Origin: Nitrospirota bacterium
Lineage (GTDB): Bacteria; Nitrospirota; Nitrospiria; SBBL01; JAADHI01
Length of the DNA: 64,000 nt
NCBI GenBank assembly: GCA_029261155.1
Contig: JAJDBW010000025.1
Location: 62,001-126,000, forward strand
Direction of reading: 5' to 3'
The notes under the pieces were generated by a model. That model made no database searches, was not told the origin of the DNA, and saw only the letters and a list, made by a program, of their open reading frames with translations. A program made the translations under genes and the position numbers. Shown piece by piece: positions 27,146-35,758 of the stretch. Each line of letters starts with the position of its first letter. Position 1 is the first letter of the stretch.

Positions 27146-28618
27146 TCACTCGGTTTTAAATTCTCCATTTCGGAGGACCTTTTTCACCCAGGGCAATAGG
27201 GTGTAGGCTGGAAAGGCCAAGAAAAAGGTTAAAAGAAAGTAGGCGGCGTAGCCGAGGTTTTCCGCACCGTATCCGCCGGCCCAGCCGGCAAAAGAACGGC
27301 TTAAGGCAAAAACGGATGAAAGCAGGGCATACTCGGTTGCAGCGTGCTCTTTATGGACGATGGCCATGAGAAAGGCAAGAAAGGCCGCCGTACCCAAACC
27401 GCCGGTAAAGGATTCGAGACCGCTCGCGGAATAGACCAGCAGCTTGTGTTGAAAAGGAATTTCCGCACCCAGGGTCTGCAGGGGAATCGTCGCGGCGGCC
27501 AAGGCGTAACCCAGATTGGAAACCGCCTGAAAGAGCCCGAGCAACCAGAGCGATTTAAAGATACTTGTCCGATCCGTAAACCATCCCCCTGCAATGCCGC
27601 CCAAAATGGACAAGCCCAAGCCAAGGTTGACCGAGACGGTACCGATTTCAGCGGCACTAAAACCCAAATCGACCCAAAAGGGTTTAATCATAAAGCCCAT
27701 GGCGCTATCCGCCAGTTTAAAGGTCAGAATAAAAAGGATAATTGGAGCGAAATAGGGACGCTGAATCATGCGCATTAGGGTGCCGAACATCGGCCCGTCT
27801 AAAATGGAAGATTTTGGAAGTTGTTTATCCGGCGCAAGCTTCATCCGAGCCAAGAGAAGAGCGGAAATATAAAGCAGACCTGCCAAGCCGAACAATGTGG
27901 CCCAAAATAGCGGCACACGCTTAGACCAAAGCGTCGCATTATCAATCAACCATATTGTCCCCAATATAAAAAGAAGCACAATGCCGAAGGCGCGTGGATT
28001 TTGCAGAATACCTTTTAACTCTTCGAACAAACTGAGTGCTTTTCCCTTGATCGCCGTCCCTTCTTTCGGTGCGCAAAGACAAGCTAATCCGGCAACCAAA
28101 AGAACACCTGCTGCAGAAATGTAGGCCCCAGACCATCCGATGCTTTTGCTGAGGATGAGAATAAAACCGGAGGCGAGCATGCCAACACGGTAGAAACCAA
28201 TACGAAGGCCGTTGGCTAAACCCAATTCGTTACGCTTGAGGAGTTCGATGGTATAGCCGTCAATCGCGATGTCATTGGTTGCGGACAGAAGGGTGAAGCA
28301 AGCCACCGCGAACCAAACCCAAGGCCCAAATTGCGATTCGGCGGCGAAGACGAGCAAAACGCAGCCCATCAGGACATCGACAACAAACATCCATCGCCGA
28401 TGATGGCGATAGTGGTCGACCGCGGGGGCCCAAAGAAATTTCAGGGTCCAAGAAAGGCCGAGCAGACTCAAAAAACCAATTTCGGAAAGCGCCACCCCTT
28501 GCTGGCGAAATTGAACGGGGAAAAGGTCGTAAAAAACACCGAGCGGAAAACCCTCAGAAAAATAAAGGATGGCAATCCAGAACATCTTCGATTTAAGGAG
28601 TTTTTGTTCGCCGGGCAC
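27146..28618 (-). CDS. ampG: AmpG-like muropeptide permease (MFS)
   Basis: Inner-membrane transporter of 490 residues with about 12-14 hydrophobic segments. The start, ILYFSEGFPLGVFYDLFPVQ, followed by GVALSEIGFLSLLGLSWTLK and LWAPAVDHY, matches the AmpG/acetyl-CoA transporter branch of the major facilitator superfamily, which brings anhydro-muropeptides into the cytoplasm for recycling. The window also encodes AmgK and MurU, which use the imported MurNAc, so the assignment fits. GTG start preceded by a weak GGAC site. Related nucleotide or peptide import in the same family cannot be excluded. Confidence 0.78.
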   Translation of the reverse strand: MPGEQKLLKSKMFWIAILYFSEGFPLGVFYDLFPVQFRQQGVALSEIGFLSLLGLSWTLKFLWAPAVDHYRHHRRWMFVVDVLMGCVLLVFAAESQFGPWVWFAVACFTLLSATNDIAIDGYTIELLKRNELGLANGLRIGFYRVGMLASGFILILSKSIGWSGAYISAAGVLLVAGLACLCAPKEGTAIKGKALSLFEELKGILQNPRAFGIVLLFILGTIWLIDNATLWSKRVPLFWATLFGLAGLLYISALLLARMKLAPDKQLPKSSILDGPMFGTLMRMIQRPYFAPIILFILTFKLADSAMGFMIKPFWVDLGFSAAEIGTVSVNLGLGLSILGGIAGGWFTDRTSIFKSLWLLGLFQAVSNLGYALAAATIPLQTLGAEIPFQHKLLVYSASGLESFTGGLGTAAFLAFLMAIVHKEHAATEYALLSSVFALSRSFAGWAGGYGAENLGYAAYFLLTFFLAFPAYTLLPWVKKVLRNGEFKTE

Positions 28619-28740
28619 AATAGTCCTATTGGGGCTTCATACAGCTTGCTGCGCTTAGAATCGCGCCACACCTTAGCTTTTGAAGAAAATGCTGTCAAGC
28701 AGCGACGGCGGCCCTTGAATAGGATAGAAGAGGCCCCGAT

Positions 28741-31700
28741 TCACTCCGAATCGGAAGTGCATTCCAAGGTCTTGCTCTTTTCCAAAGCCATCGCTTTGAC
28801 CCTTTTTAAATCGGTTTTCCCACTGCCAAGCGACGGAATGTTTTCCACATAATAGTAATTCTCTTTTTTAGGAAGCCACAGCTTCGGGAGGGCCGTTAAA
28901 TTTAAACCCTCCCAAAGTATCTGCGGCGTCCGACTCGTGTCTGTATAGAAAACGACAAGGCGCTCTCCCTTTTTTTCATCCGGAAGGGCTGTCACAATGC
29001 AATGACATGTTTCATCGCTAAGCAGTTTGTTGATTTCTTCTTCCACACGGAGATGCGGCACCATCTCGCCTCCGATTTTACTAAAGCGCGAGAGCCGGTC
29101 GGTAATTCGAATAAAACCTTTATCATCGATGCATGCAATATCGCCTGTATTGTACCAACCATCGTCCAAAACTTCGGCCGTTTTCTCGGGGCGGTTCAAA
29201 TAGCCCAGCATGACGTTGGGCCCCTTGACCAAAAGCAGACCTTCCTCTCCCTGAGTCAAACGCACACGCGTCTCGGGATTCACAACTTTCACAGAGACCC
29301 CAGGAATAGGATGACCTACGGTTCCGAAGGTCTGTCCGAATTGCCGCTCCGGCCCCTGACCATAGTCCGGAACATTTGCGGAGGCCACTGGGGAAAGTTC
29401 GGTACATCCATAGCCTTCCAATAAATTGAGTTTAAATTTCTCTTGAAAGGCTTCGGCCGTTTCACGTCTTAATTTTTCGGCGCCGACAATCGCGTAACGT
29501 AAGGAGGCAAAAGCTTCCGCCGGGCATCGGCGAATATAGGACGTATAGAAGGTGGGCGTGCTAATTAATATGGCCGCGCGATAGGTTTGGATCATCTCCC
29601 CAATCCCCTTAGCATCCATGGGATTAGGATGATACACCACACCACAACGGGCCATTAAAGGAAACCACAAGGTTCCTGTAAACCCGAAGGAATGGAAAAA
29701 GGGCAGGACGCCCATCACACAATCATCCCGTGTCAGCCAAAAGACCTGCCCAATTGCATCCACATTAGATAGAATGTTTTGATGTGAAAGCATCACTCCT
29801 TTTGGCTCACCCGTCGATCCGCTGGAGAAAATCACTGTTGCAAGGGACTTGGGATTTTTTTTCTCGTTTGAAAATAGCCGTCGAATGAAGCAGGTTGGGA
29901 GCAGGAAGGCGGCACACGCGATCAATACTTTTTCGAGGCCACGCATCTCTTTTGCAATTTCTTCCATAAAGCGCATCTCAGAACGAAGGTCCAACTTCGC
30001 CTTTTTTAAAAATGGCCTTGAACTGAGTATGGTCTTTATCTCACATTGCCCAATCGCGGAATCCAAGGCCGCCTGCCCCGAGGTAAAATTAAGATTCACC
30101 GGCACCTTGTCCGCCAGAAGCACCGCAATATTGGCAAGGGCGCCACCGACCGAGGCCGGTAACATCAGACCGATTTTCTTCTCGTCGGGGCAAAGCCGTC
30201 TTATTTTTTTGGAGAGGGCCAAGGCGGCGATCAGGGCCTTTCCATAGTTGACATGCTTCCCTGTTGAATCGGCCATACAAAAACGAAACCACTCTTTTTT
30301 TGCCGAGCGAATAAAGCGCAGATGGAGCAAATCCGCCTCAGTCCAATGAAGTGAAGCGGCCTCACTTCCTAATTCCATCACCGCATCTCGCACTTCGGCT
30401 GCGGAGCTGTTGGCGGAAATCGGCTGGCCGAAGGACACCGTCACCGGATAAGGAATGCTTAAGGGCCATTTCCAAAAAAACTTACCCGCCTTAAAACTAA
30501 AAATACTTCCCCATAATCGACCCAAATGAACGGGAATAATCGGGCAATCCAAATCCTGAACGATCCGTTCGAATCCGCGTTTAAACGGAAGCATGTTCCC
30601 CGTCCGGCTGATCGCGCCTTCCGCAAAAATACACACCACATGGCCCGCGCGCAGTGCCTCGCGCGCCTTTCCGAGCGATTCGACGATGTCCCGCCGATTT
30701 CCGGCCATCACCGGGATCGCCTTCATTGCGCTAAAGAGCCAATGAAGGCCTTTCATTTCGTAATAAGGTTTGTAGACCATAAAACGAATAAAGCGTTGAA
30801 GACAGGCCCCGACCAACAAACCGTCGACATGCGAAAGGTGATTACAAACAAGGAGCGCAGGTCCCTTCGAGGGGATATGTTCGTCGCCCTCAATGCGGAT
30901 TTTATAAACGCTGTGCGTCAGGAACCAAAGCGTGAAACGAATGAGAAAATCGGGCAGGATACGGCAGACATAAATGGTCCCCAAAACCGTGACAAAACCG
31001 AAAATCAAAAGAACTTGATCGGGCTGCAGATGAAAAAGATCATGAAATACCCAAATGGCGGCCGAAGCCAATAAAATACCGAAGGTATTCAAAAAATTGT
31101 TTGCCGCAATAAGCAGGCCTTTCTCTTCGCGTCCGCTTTTTTGTTGGAGCAAAGCATGAAGCGGTACGATAAAAAATCCAGCAGCACAACCCAGTAAGGT
31201 AAATGAAAACGCGGTGGCAAAATAAGAATGGATTGATAAGTAGACCGCGAAGGTAAAAATCCCGATCCCGATGGAGCCGATCGGCACGAGGCCTAACTCG
31301 ACCTTATTTCCCGAGAGACGCCCCGTTATCATGCTTCCTGCGCCGATACCCACGGCCAAAAAACTTACCATCAAACCTGTCGAAAAATCGTCAAGGCCCA
31401 TGACTTCTTTCCCAAGGAGCAGGATATCCATTTGAACCAAGGCACCTAAAAACCAAAAATACGAAATGCCGACCACCGTAATCCAAAGCGTTTTGTTCGC
31501 ATAAAGCCGTTTGATGCCAATTGCAATTTCGCTCCAAGGATTGAGACGAAAGGACTTGCTGGCACCGGAAGGCGGCACCCGCGTCGTACCCAGGCTTGTG
31601 AGCGTACCGGCAATGGCGATGACAATCATCGCGATACCCAGGAGGCTAAGGCGATCCTTCCACAACGCAAAAAGACCGCTGCCCCCTGCCGTACCGAGAA

Positions 31701-32166
31701 TAATGGCCATGAAGGTTGTCATTTCCAAGAGTCCGTTCGCGAGGGAGAGATCTTTTTCGGGAAACATTTCAGGGAGAATGCCGTACTTCGCGGGACTAAA
31801 AAAAGTGGATTGAACCGCCATAAGAAAAAGGACAGCCATCATCAGCCTCATATCTCCGACCCAAAAAGAGAGGAGGCCCAGCGACATCGCGACAATTTCG
31901 AAGACCTTGGTCACGATAATGACCTGGCGTTTACTGTACACATCGGCAAAGGTCCCCGCATAACCCGAAAAAAGGAAAAAGGGAAGGATGAACAAAGCGC
32001 CGATGACAGAAAGATAACGGCTTGCATCACCTGCATCGTTACTGAGGTTGACCGCAACAAGCGAGACGATAATCTTATAGAGGTTATCGTTAAAGGCACC
32101 GAGGAATTGTGTCCAAAGAAAAGGCTGGAACCCTTTTGTTTTAAAGAGACTGCGATAAGCGGCCAA
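28741..32166 (-). CDS. aas: Fused LplT-PlsC-acyl-ACP synthetase (Aas-type)
   Basis: A three-domain protein for re-acylation of lysophospholipids. Residues 1-400 form an MFS transporter like LplT (FLWTQFLGAFNDNLYKII), which flips lysophospholipid inward. Residues about 410-620 form a PlsC acyltransferase, with motif I NHLSHVDG (His-x4-Asp) and motif III FAEGAISRTG. The rest is an AMP-forming acyl-ACP synthetase with the P-loop VIFSSGSTGEPKGVMLSH and the GWYNTGDIACID region. In E. coli LplT and Aas are separate. The frame opens at a GTG at 32175, but this overlaps the GAGGAG site; the TTG at 32166 has correct spacing, so I use it. Confidence 0.88.
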   Translation of the reverse strand: MAAYRSLFKTKGFQPFLWTQFLGAFNDNLYKIIVSLVAVNLSNDAGDASRYLSVIGALFILPFFLFSGYAGTFADVYSKRQVIIVTKVFEIVAMSLGLLSFWVGDMRLMMAVLFLMAVQSTFFSPAKYGILPEMFPEKDLSLANGLLEMTTFMAIILGTAGGSGLFALWKDRLSLLGIAMIVIAIAGTLTSLGTTRVPPSGASKSFRLNPWSEIAIGIKRLYANKTLWITVVGISYFWFLGALVQMDILLLGKEVMGLDDFSTGLMVSFLAVGIGAGSMITGRLSGNKVELGLVPIGSIGIGIFTFAVYLSIHSYFATAFSFTLLGCAAGFFIVPLHALLQQKSGREEKGLLIAANNFLNTFGILLASAAIWVFHDLFHLQPDQVLLIFGFVTVLGTIYVCRILPDFLIRFTLWFLTHSVYKIRIEGDEHIPSKGPALLVCNHLSHVDGLLVGACLQRFIRFMVYKPYYEMKGLHWLFSAMKAIPVMAGNRRDIVESLGKAREALRAGHVVCIFAEGAISRTGNMLPFKRGFERIVQDLDCPIIPVHLGRLWGSIFSFKAGKFFWKWPLSIPYPVTVSFGQPISANSSAAEVRDAVMELGSEAASLHWTEADLLHLRFIRSAKKEWFRFCMADSTGKHVNYGKALIAALALSKKIRRLCPDEKKIGLMLPASVGGALANIAVLLADKVPVNLNFTSGQAALDSAIGQCEIKTILSSRPFLKKAKLDLRSEMRFMEEIAKEMRGLEKVLIACAAFLLPTCFIRRLFSNEKKNPKSLATVIFSSGSTGEPKGVMLSHQNILSNVDAIGQVFWLTRDDCVMGVLPFFHSFGFTGTLWFPLMARCGVVYHPNPMDAKGIGEMIQTYRAAILISTPTFYTSYIRRCPAEAFASLRYAIVGAEKLRRETAEAFQEKFKLNLLEGYGCTELSPVASANVPDYGQGPERQFGQTFGTVGHPIPGVSVKVVNPETRVRLTQGEEGLLLVKGPNVMLGYLNRPEKTAEVLDDGWYNTGDIACIDDKGFIRITDRLSRFSKIGGEMVPHLRVEEEINKLLSDETCHCIVTALPDEKKGERLVVFYTDTSRTPQILWEGLNLTALPKLWLPKKENYYYVENIPSLGSGKTDLKRVKAMALEKSKTLECTSDSE

Positions 32167-32351
32167 GACAATCACTCCTCTTCTGGTCCATAAAGTCGTT
32201 CAACATTATACGTCATCGATTCAGGAAGGCAATGCGAAAACTTAAGGTTGGATATAAGATCTAGAGGGAATGAAGATTCAAATCAATAAAATAAAATGAA
32301 ATGGAAAGGAAAGGAAGGGAAGGCGTTCAAAAAAAGAAGAGGAGAAAGGCC

Positions 32352-32552
32352 TTATGTCACATAGGTTTTGATATAACGGTGGACCATAAACACAACAATG
32401 CAGGCCATGCCGACCATGTAGGCATTGTAAAGCCAAAACACCACTTTACGATCTCTAAAAAAAAGGAAGCCGAAATAGAGCGCACCAATACAACCGAAGG
32501 TACAAACGATGCAAGCGATGGTGAAAAGGATCTTTCCTTTTTTGGAGAGCAT
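32352..32552 (-). CDS. Small two-helix membrane protein
   Basis: A 66-residue protein with two hydrophobic helices (about residues 8-30 and 37-58) separated by a short RDRK loop and a basic C-terminal tail. The ATG is preceded by AGGAAA at about seven bases, which supports translation. No family is recognised. It lies 176 bases upstream of the Aas-type gene on the same strand, so co-transcription is possible. Confidence 0.5.
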   Translation of the reverse strand: MLSKKGKILFTIACIVCTFGCIGALYFGFLFFRDRKVVFWLYNAYMVGMACIVVFMVHRYIKTYVT

Positions 32553-32869
32553 GTGTTTTCCTAAAAATTTTTTCGGATTATTTCATAGACCGACCCTCTT
32601 TTTCAAGCCCTGAGACACTTCTGCTTAGAACCTGAAACCGATCTTCGCGCTTGACAAAAATTTTTCGTTCACTTAGTTAATGCGCAAGGAAGCAATTGAG
32701 AACTTCATTCCTTCATGCGATTTGAATGATGCGTCTCGCCCTCTTCATCCAATAATGAAAAATCTGTAGGAATTTCACGCCGAATGGGAAAAAATAATCC
32801 TAATATTTTTTGATTCACGAAAATAGTTTTAATGGCTTCATTCGAAAGGAACGATTGAAGGGAAAATAG
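32553..32869. other. Divergent intergenic region
   Basis: No gene is visible. TTGACA at 32651-32656 on the plus strand has only weak -10 partners (TAGTTA at 17 or GTTAAT at 19 bases) and lies about 200 bases before the next plus-strand gene. The region separates the small membrane protein (minus) from the PNPOx-fold gene (plus). Confidence 0.4.
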
Positions 32870-33412
32870 ATGGGAAAAACATATCGCAAAATGAATAAAC
32901 GCCTGAAAACCTTTGTTGAGCGGCAAGCCTTATTTTTTGTCGCAACCGCCGCACCCGAGGGTCGGGTGAACATCTCTCCAAAAGGGATCGATACATTTCG
33001 CATTATAAACGACAAAGAGGTTCTCTGGCTTAACCTAACCGGGAGCGGAAACGAAACGGCGACCCACCTCCTCGAATCGAGCCGCATGACCCTCATGTTC
33101 TGCGCCTTTGAAGGTAATCCCTTAATTCTTAGAATCTACGGCCAAGCGAAGATATTTCATCCCCGAGACGCAAAATGGAAAGAGACGATAGGATTTTTCC
33201 CCTTAATTCCAGGTGCACGTCAAATTGTCGCCCTGTCCATTGACCGTATTATGACCTCCTGCGGCATGGGCATCCCCATTTTTCGATACGAAAAAGAGCG
33301 CGAGGAATTAGTCGATTGGGCCGCAGCCAAAGGAAAGACTGGCATTCGAAATTATTGGACAGAACACAATCAAGAGAGTATTGACGGAAAAGCTACGCGA
33401 ATATTGAAATAG
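32870..33412 (+). CDS. Pyridoxamine-5'-phosphate oxidase-fold protein
   Basis: A 180-residue cytoplasmic protein of the flavin-binding split-barrel (PNPOx-like) superfamily. Landmarks are FFVATAAPEGRVNISPKGID, VLWLNLTGSGNETATHLLES and RMTLMFCAFEGNPLILRIYG, which match the subgroup annotated as pyridoxamine-5'-phosphate oxidase-related FMN-binding proteins rather than true PdxH. Substrate and cofactor are unproven; FMN or F420 are the usual ligands. AGGGA lies ahead of the ATG. It converges on the sigma-54 activator gene with 24 bases between stops. Confidence 0.82.
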   Translation: MGKTYRKMNKRLKTFVERQALFFVATAAPEGRVNISPKGIDTFRIINDKEVLWLNLTGSGNETATHLLESSRMTLMFCAFEGNPLILRIYGQAKIFHPRDAKWKETIGFFPLIPGARQIVALSIDRIMTSCGMGIPIFRYEKEREELVDWAAAKGKTGIRNYWTEHNQESIDGKATRILK

Positions 33413-33420
33413 AAGAAAGG

Positions 33421-33436
33421 GGCGGAGAGCTCCGCC
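33421..33436. terminator. Bidirectional hairpin between convergent genes
   Basis: GGCGGAGAGCTCCGCC is a seven-base-pair perfect stem located exactly between two convergent stops (33412 plus, 33437 minus). Following tracts are only partly T-rich (CCTTTCTTC on the minus strand), so termination strength is uncertain. Confidence 0.55.
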
Positions 33437-35053
33437 TTAGAGCTTGTCTAATTTATAGCGCCTCAGTTTTTCATAAAGCGTCGAAAGGGCAATGCCCAAG
33501 GTCTTGGCCACTACCTTTTTATCGCCCTTGCACGACTTCAGCGCGCGGCGAATGACTTGTTTTTCTATTTCTTCCAGGGAAGCCGGCGGAGAAGTCTCTT
33601 CGTTTTTTTCCCAGGGCATCAGCTCTCCTTGCCGGTCGGCGTTGCTCAGAAAGAGGAGATCTTCCGGTTGCAGGACATTGCCTTCCATCATCACCACGGC
33701 GCGTTCCATCACATTCCTTAGTTCGCGAACATTACCCGGCCAGGGATGGGCAACCAATTGGTCCATCGCAGCTTGGGGAACTTGAACCGCTTTTCCCTTC
33801 AGAAAATGCGAAATCAAGATAGGGATATCTTCCTCCCGTTCCCGTAGGGGCGGAAGAAAAATGGGGAGAACATAGAGTCTAAAGAAAAGATCCTGACGAA
33901 AACGCCCTTTTAGAACTTCCTGGTCGAGCCAGCGATTCGTCGCAGCAATCACCCGGAAATCGGAGTGCAAGACTTCACCGCTGCCGATGCGTTTGAATTG
34001 TTTTTCTTCAAGCACACGTAAGAGCTTCGGCTGCATCTCCAGGGGCAATTCGCCGATCTCGTCTAAAAAAATGGTCCCCTTGTTGGCCAATTCGAAAGCG
34101 CCCTTTCTTTGGGAAACCGCGCTCGTAAACGCGCCTTTTTCATGTCCAAAAAGTTCCGATTCAATTAAATCTTTTGGGATGGCACTGCAATCGACCGTAA
34201 TAAAAGGGCCCTGCGTCCGAGGACTTAATCGATGAACCTCTTTGGCCACCAGCTCCTTCCCGCAGCCTGTTTCCCCTTGAATTAAGACAGCGACATCGCT
34301 ATTCGCCCCCTTGCGGATCAGCTGATACACCACTTCCATCTTGGGGCTGCGACCGATGAGACGGCCCAAGGAGGGCGGTGACATCGGGAGCGTCTCTTCT
34401 TCGAGAAATAGTTTAAGTGTCGTTTTTCCGACTTGAATTTCCGAACCCACATCGACCGTTTGGCTTTGAATACGGCGACCGTCAACGCGGCTTCCGTTGG
34501 TACTTCCCATATCGCGGAGGTGTACTCCCATGGAGCCGTACTCTATTTCCAGATGCAAATTGGAAACGGTCTTATCCGTTAACACCAGATCGCCTTGCGC
34601 GCTTCGGCCTATCGCCATTACGCCGCGGCCCAGGGCCATCCGCTTTCCTTTGTCCGGTCCGTCGGTGACGACCAATTCACACTTCGCAATCTTTTCAAGC
34701 ACCGGTTTCGGCGTCGGCAGTTCCAAGGTCGATTCCCAGGTCATCGTATCCGAAGGCGGATCTTCGGGCTCCTCCGATTGAAAGACCAAGCGGTACACAC
34801 CGATACTCAATACATCCCCATGTTTCAGCTCGCTCTCTTTGGCCAGTGCCGTATTCACATCAAGACCGCGTCCGCTTTCGTCTATGACGACGTACTCTTT
34901 TCCTTTTTTTCGAATGATGGCCTGATTGCGCGATACTTCTGGATGGGGCAGCACGATATGGTTTTTTCGGCTTCGACCGATTCGAACCTCCTTATCAAGC
35001 AAGGTATAGTTCCAGCGGAATTCTTCTTTGAGATAAATACGTAAAGTTGCCAT
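33437..35053 (-). CDS. FHA-FHA-sigma-54 activator-Fis protein
   Basis: Transcriptional activator of sigma-54 promoters with two N-terminal forkhead-associated domains instead of a response-regulator receiver. FHA1 includes VRIGRSRKNHIVLPHPEVSR, FHA2 includes MAIGRSAQGDLVLTDKTVSN and DMGSTNGSRVDGR; both bind phosphothreonine peptides, so input probably comes from a Ser/Thr kinase. The AAA+ domain has Walker A GETGCGKELVAKE, the GAFTGA-loop variant KGAFTSA, and IAATNRWLDQEV. The C-terminus has a Fis-type helix-turn-helix (GDKKVVAKTLGIALSTLYEK). The GAFTGA motif normally contacts sigma-54; the Ser at position 5 of this motif is a tolerated variant in several family members. Start at the fifth codon of the open frame is preferred (AAAGG upstream); 538 residues. 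Targets are not identifiable here. Confidence 0.9.
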   Translation of the reverse strand: MATLRIYLKEEFRWNYTLLDKEVRIGRSRKNHIVLPHPEVSRNQAIIRKKGKEYVVIDESGRGLDVNTALAKESELKHGDVLSIGVYRLVFQSEEPEDPPSDTMTWESTLELPTPKPVLEKIAKCELVVTDGPDKGKRMALGRGVMAIGRSAQGDLVLTDKTVSNLHLEIEYGSMGVHLRDMGSTNGSRVDGRRIQSQTVDVGSEIQVGKTTLKLFLEEETLPMSPPSLGRLIGRSPKMEVVYQLIRKGANSDVAVLIQGETGCGKELVAKEVHRLSPRTQGPFITVDCSAIPKDLIESELFGHEKGAFTSAVSQRKGAFELANKGTIFLDEIGELPLEMQPKLLRVLEEKQFKRIGSGEVLHSDFRVIAATNRWLDQEVLKGRFRQDLFFRLYVLPIFLPPLREREEDIPILISHFLKGKAVQVPQAAMDQLVAHPWPGNVRELRNVMERAVVMMEGNVLQPEDLLFLSNADRQGELMPWEKNEETSPPASLEEIEKQVIRRALKSCKGDKKVVAKTLGIALSTLYEKLRRYKLDKL

Positions 35054-35174
35054 GGATCCTTTCAAGCCAGTTCATTAATAAAAATCGAAAATACGATTCA
35101 AATTCGGCTTGGATTATAGACCGCCCTTCCTTCAAGTCAAGGAAGAAATCGTTTCCGTAGCGTGAAACACAAGA

Positions 35175-35690
35175 TCACAGCGGCGAAATAATAGAAAAAT
35201 AACCCAAATTATAATAAGAGTGCAAGAGGAGGGCGGGCACGAGGCTGCCGTATTTATCGCGAAATGCGCCGAAAACCAAAGACGGAAATAAAAGAGGCAA
35301 GGCCAAGAACCCAGGGCGATTCAATACGTGCACCGCCACGAAGAGTGCCGTTGTCATCCAGTTGGCAACACTCAGCTTTAAGACAATGCGGCACCCAATA
35401 GACGTTTTCAATAACAGGGGTTGAACTAAGCCACGAAAAAGCCATTCCTCAAGGAGCGGATATAAACCGGCAAGGATGAGTAGTTTTGGCCAGGGCGTCA
35501 ATGAAAGTCCAGCAACGAAACCAGGGGGACCGATAAAAACAAATCCCAACCAGACGAGCGGTCCAACCAGGATCGCCAAGCTAAAATATCGGTCTCTGGC
35601 TAAGCCGCGAAGAAGCGGTCGCAAAGACTTTGTATGCGTGGATATTTCAGACCAATGGGTCATCTGCACTGCCACTGAATAGGAAGCCAT
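35175..35690 (-). CDS. CPBP-family intramembrane protease (MrtJ-like)
   Basis: A 171-residue membrane protein with about five hydrophobic segments and the motifs of CAAX-processing/bacteriocin-processing (ABI, glutamic-type) proteases: Glu81-Glu82-x3-Arg86 in LLEEWLFRGLVQPL, His121 in FVAVHVLN, and His157 with Asn161 in LLHSYYNLG. It is short for the family. Because a protein with a Cys-containing JDVT-CTERM-like tail is encoded 1.6-5 kb upstream on the same strand, I infer a sorting-protease role (MrtJ type). A terminator hairpin ends only eight bases before the ATG and no ribosome-binding site is left, so the start may be the ATG at 35663 or a nearby GTG. Confidence 0.8.
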   Translation of the reverse strand: MASYSVAVQMTHWSEISTHTKSLRPLLRGLARDRYFSLAILVGPLVWLGFVFIGPPGFVAGLSLTPWPKLLILAGLYPLLEEWLFRGLVQPLLLKTSIGCRIVLKLSVANWMTTALFVAVHVLNRPGFLALPLLFPSLVFGAFRDKYGSLVPALLLHSYYNLGYFSIISPL

Positions 35691-35696
35691 AAAAAG

Positions 35697-35737
35697 AAAA
35701 GGCCTCTGTCCGCTCTTAAACCGGACACAGGCCTTTT
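35697..35737 (-). terminator. Terminator between OmpA-like gene and CPBP protease gene
   Basis: A 16-base stem with one mismatch: AAAAGGCCTCTGTCCG (35697-35712) and CGGACACAGGCCTTTT (35722-35737). On the minus strand the second arm ends in TTTTC then TTTTT. It begins about 22 bases after the OmpA-like gene stop and should stop most transcripts before the protease gene. Confidence 0.8.
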
Positions 35738-35758
35738 CAAAAAAGCATCGCTTATCGA

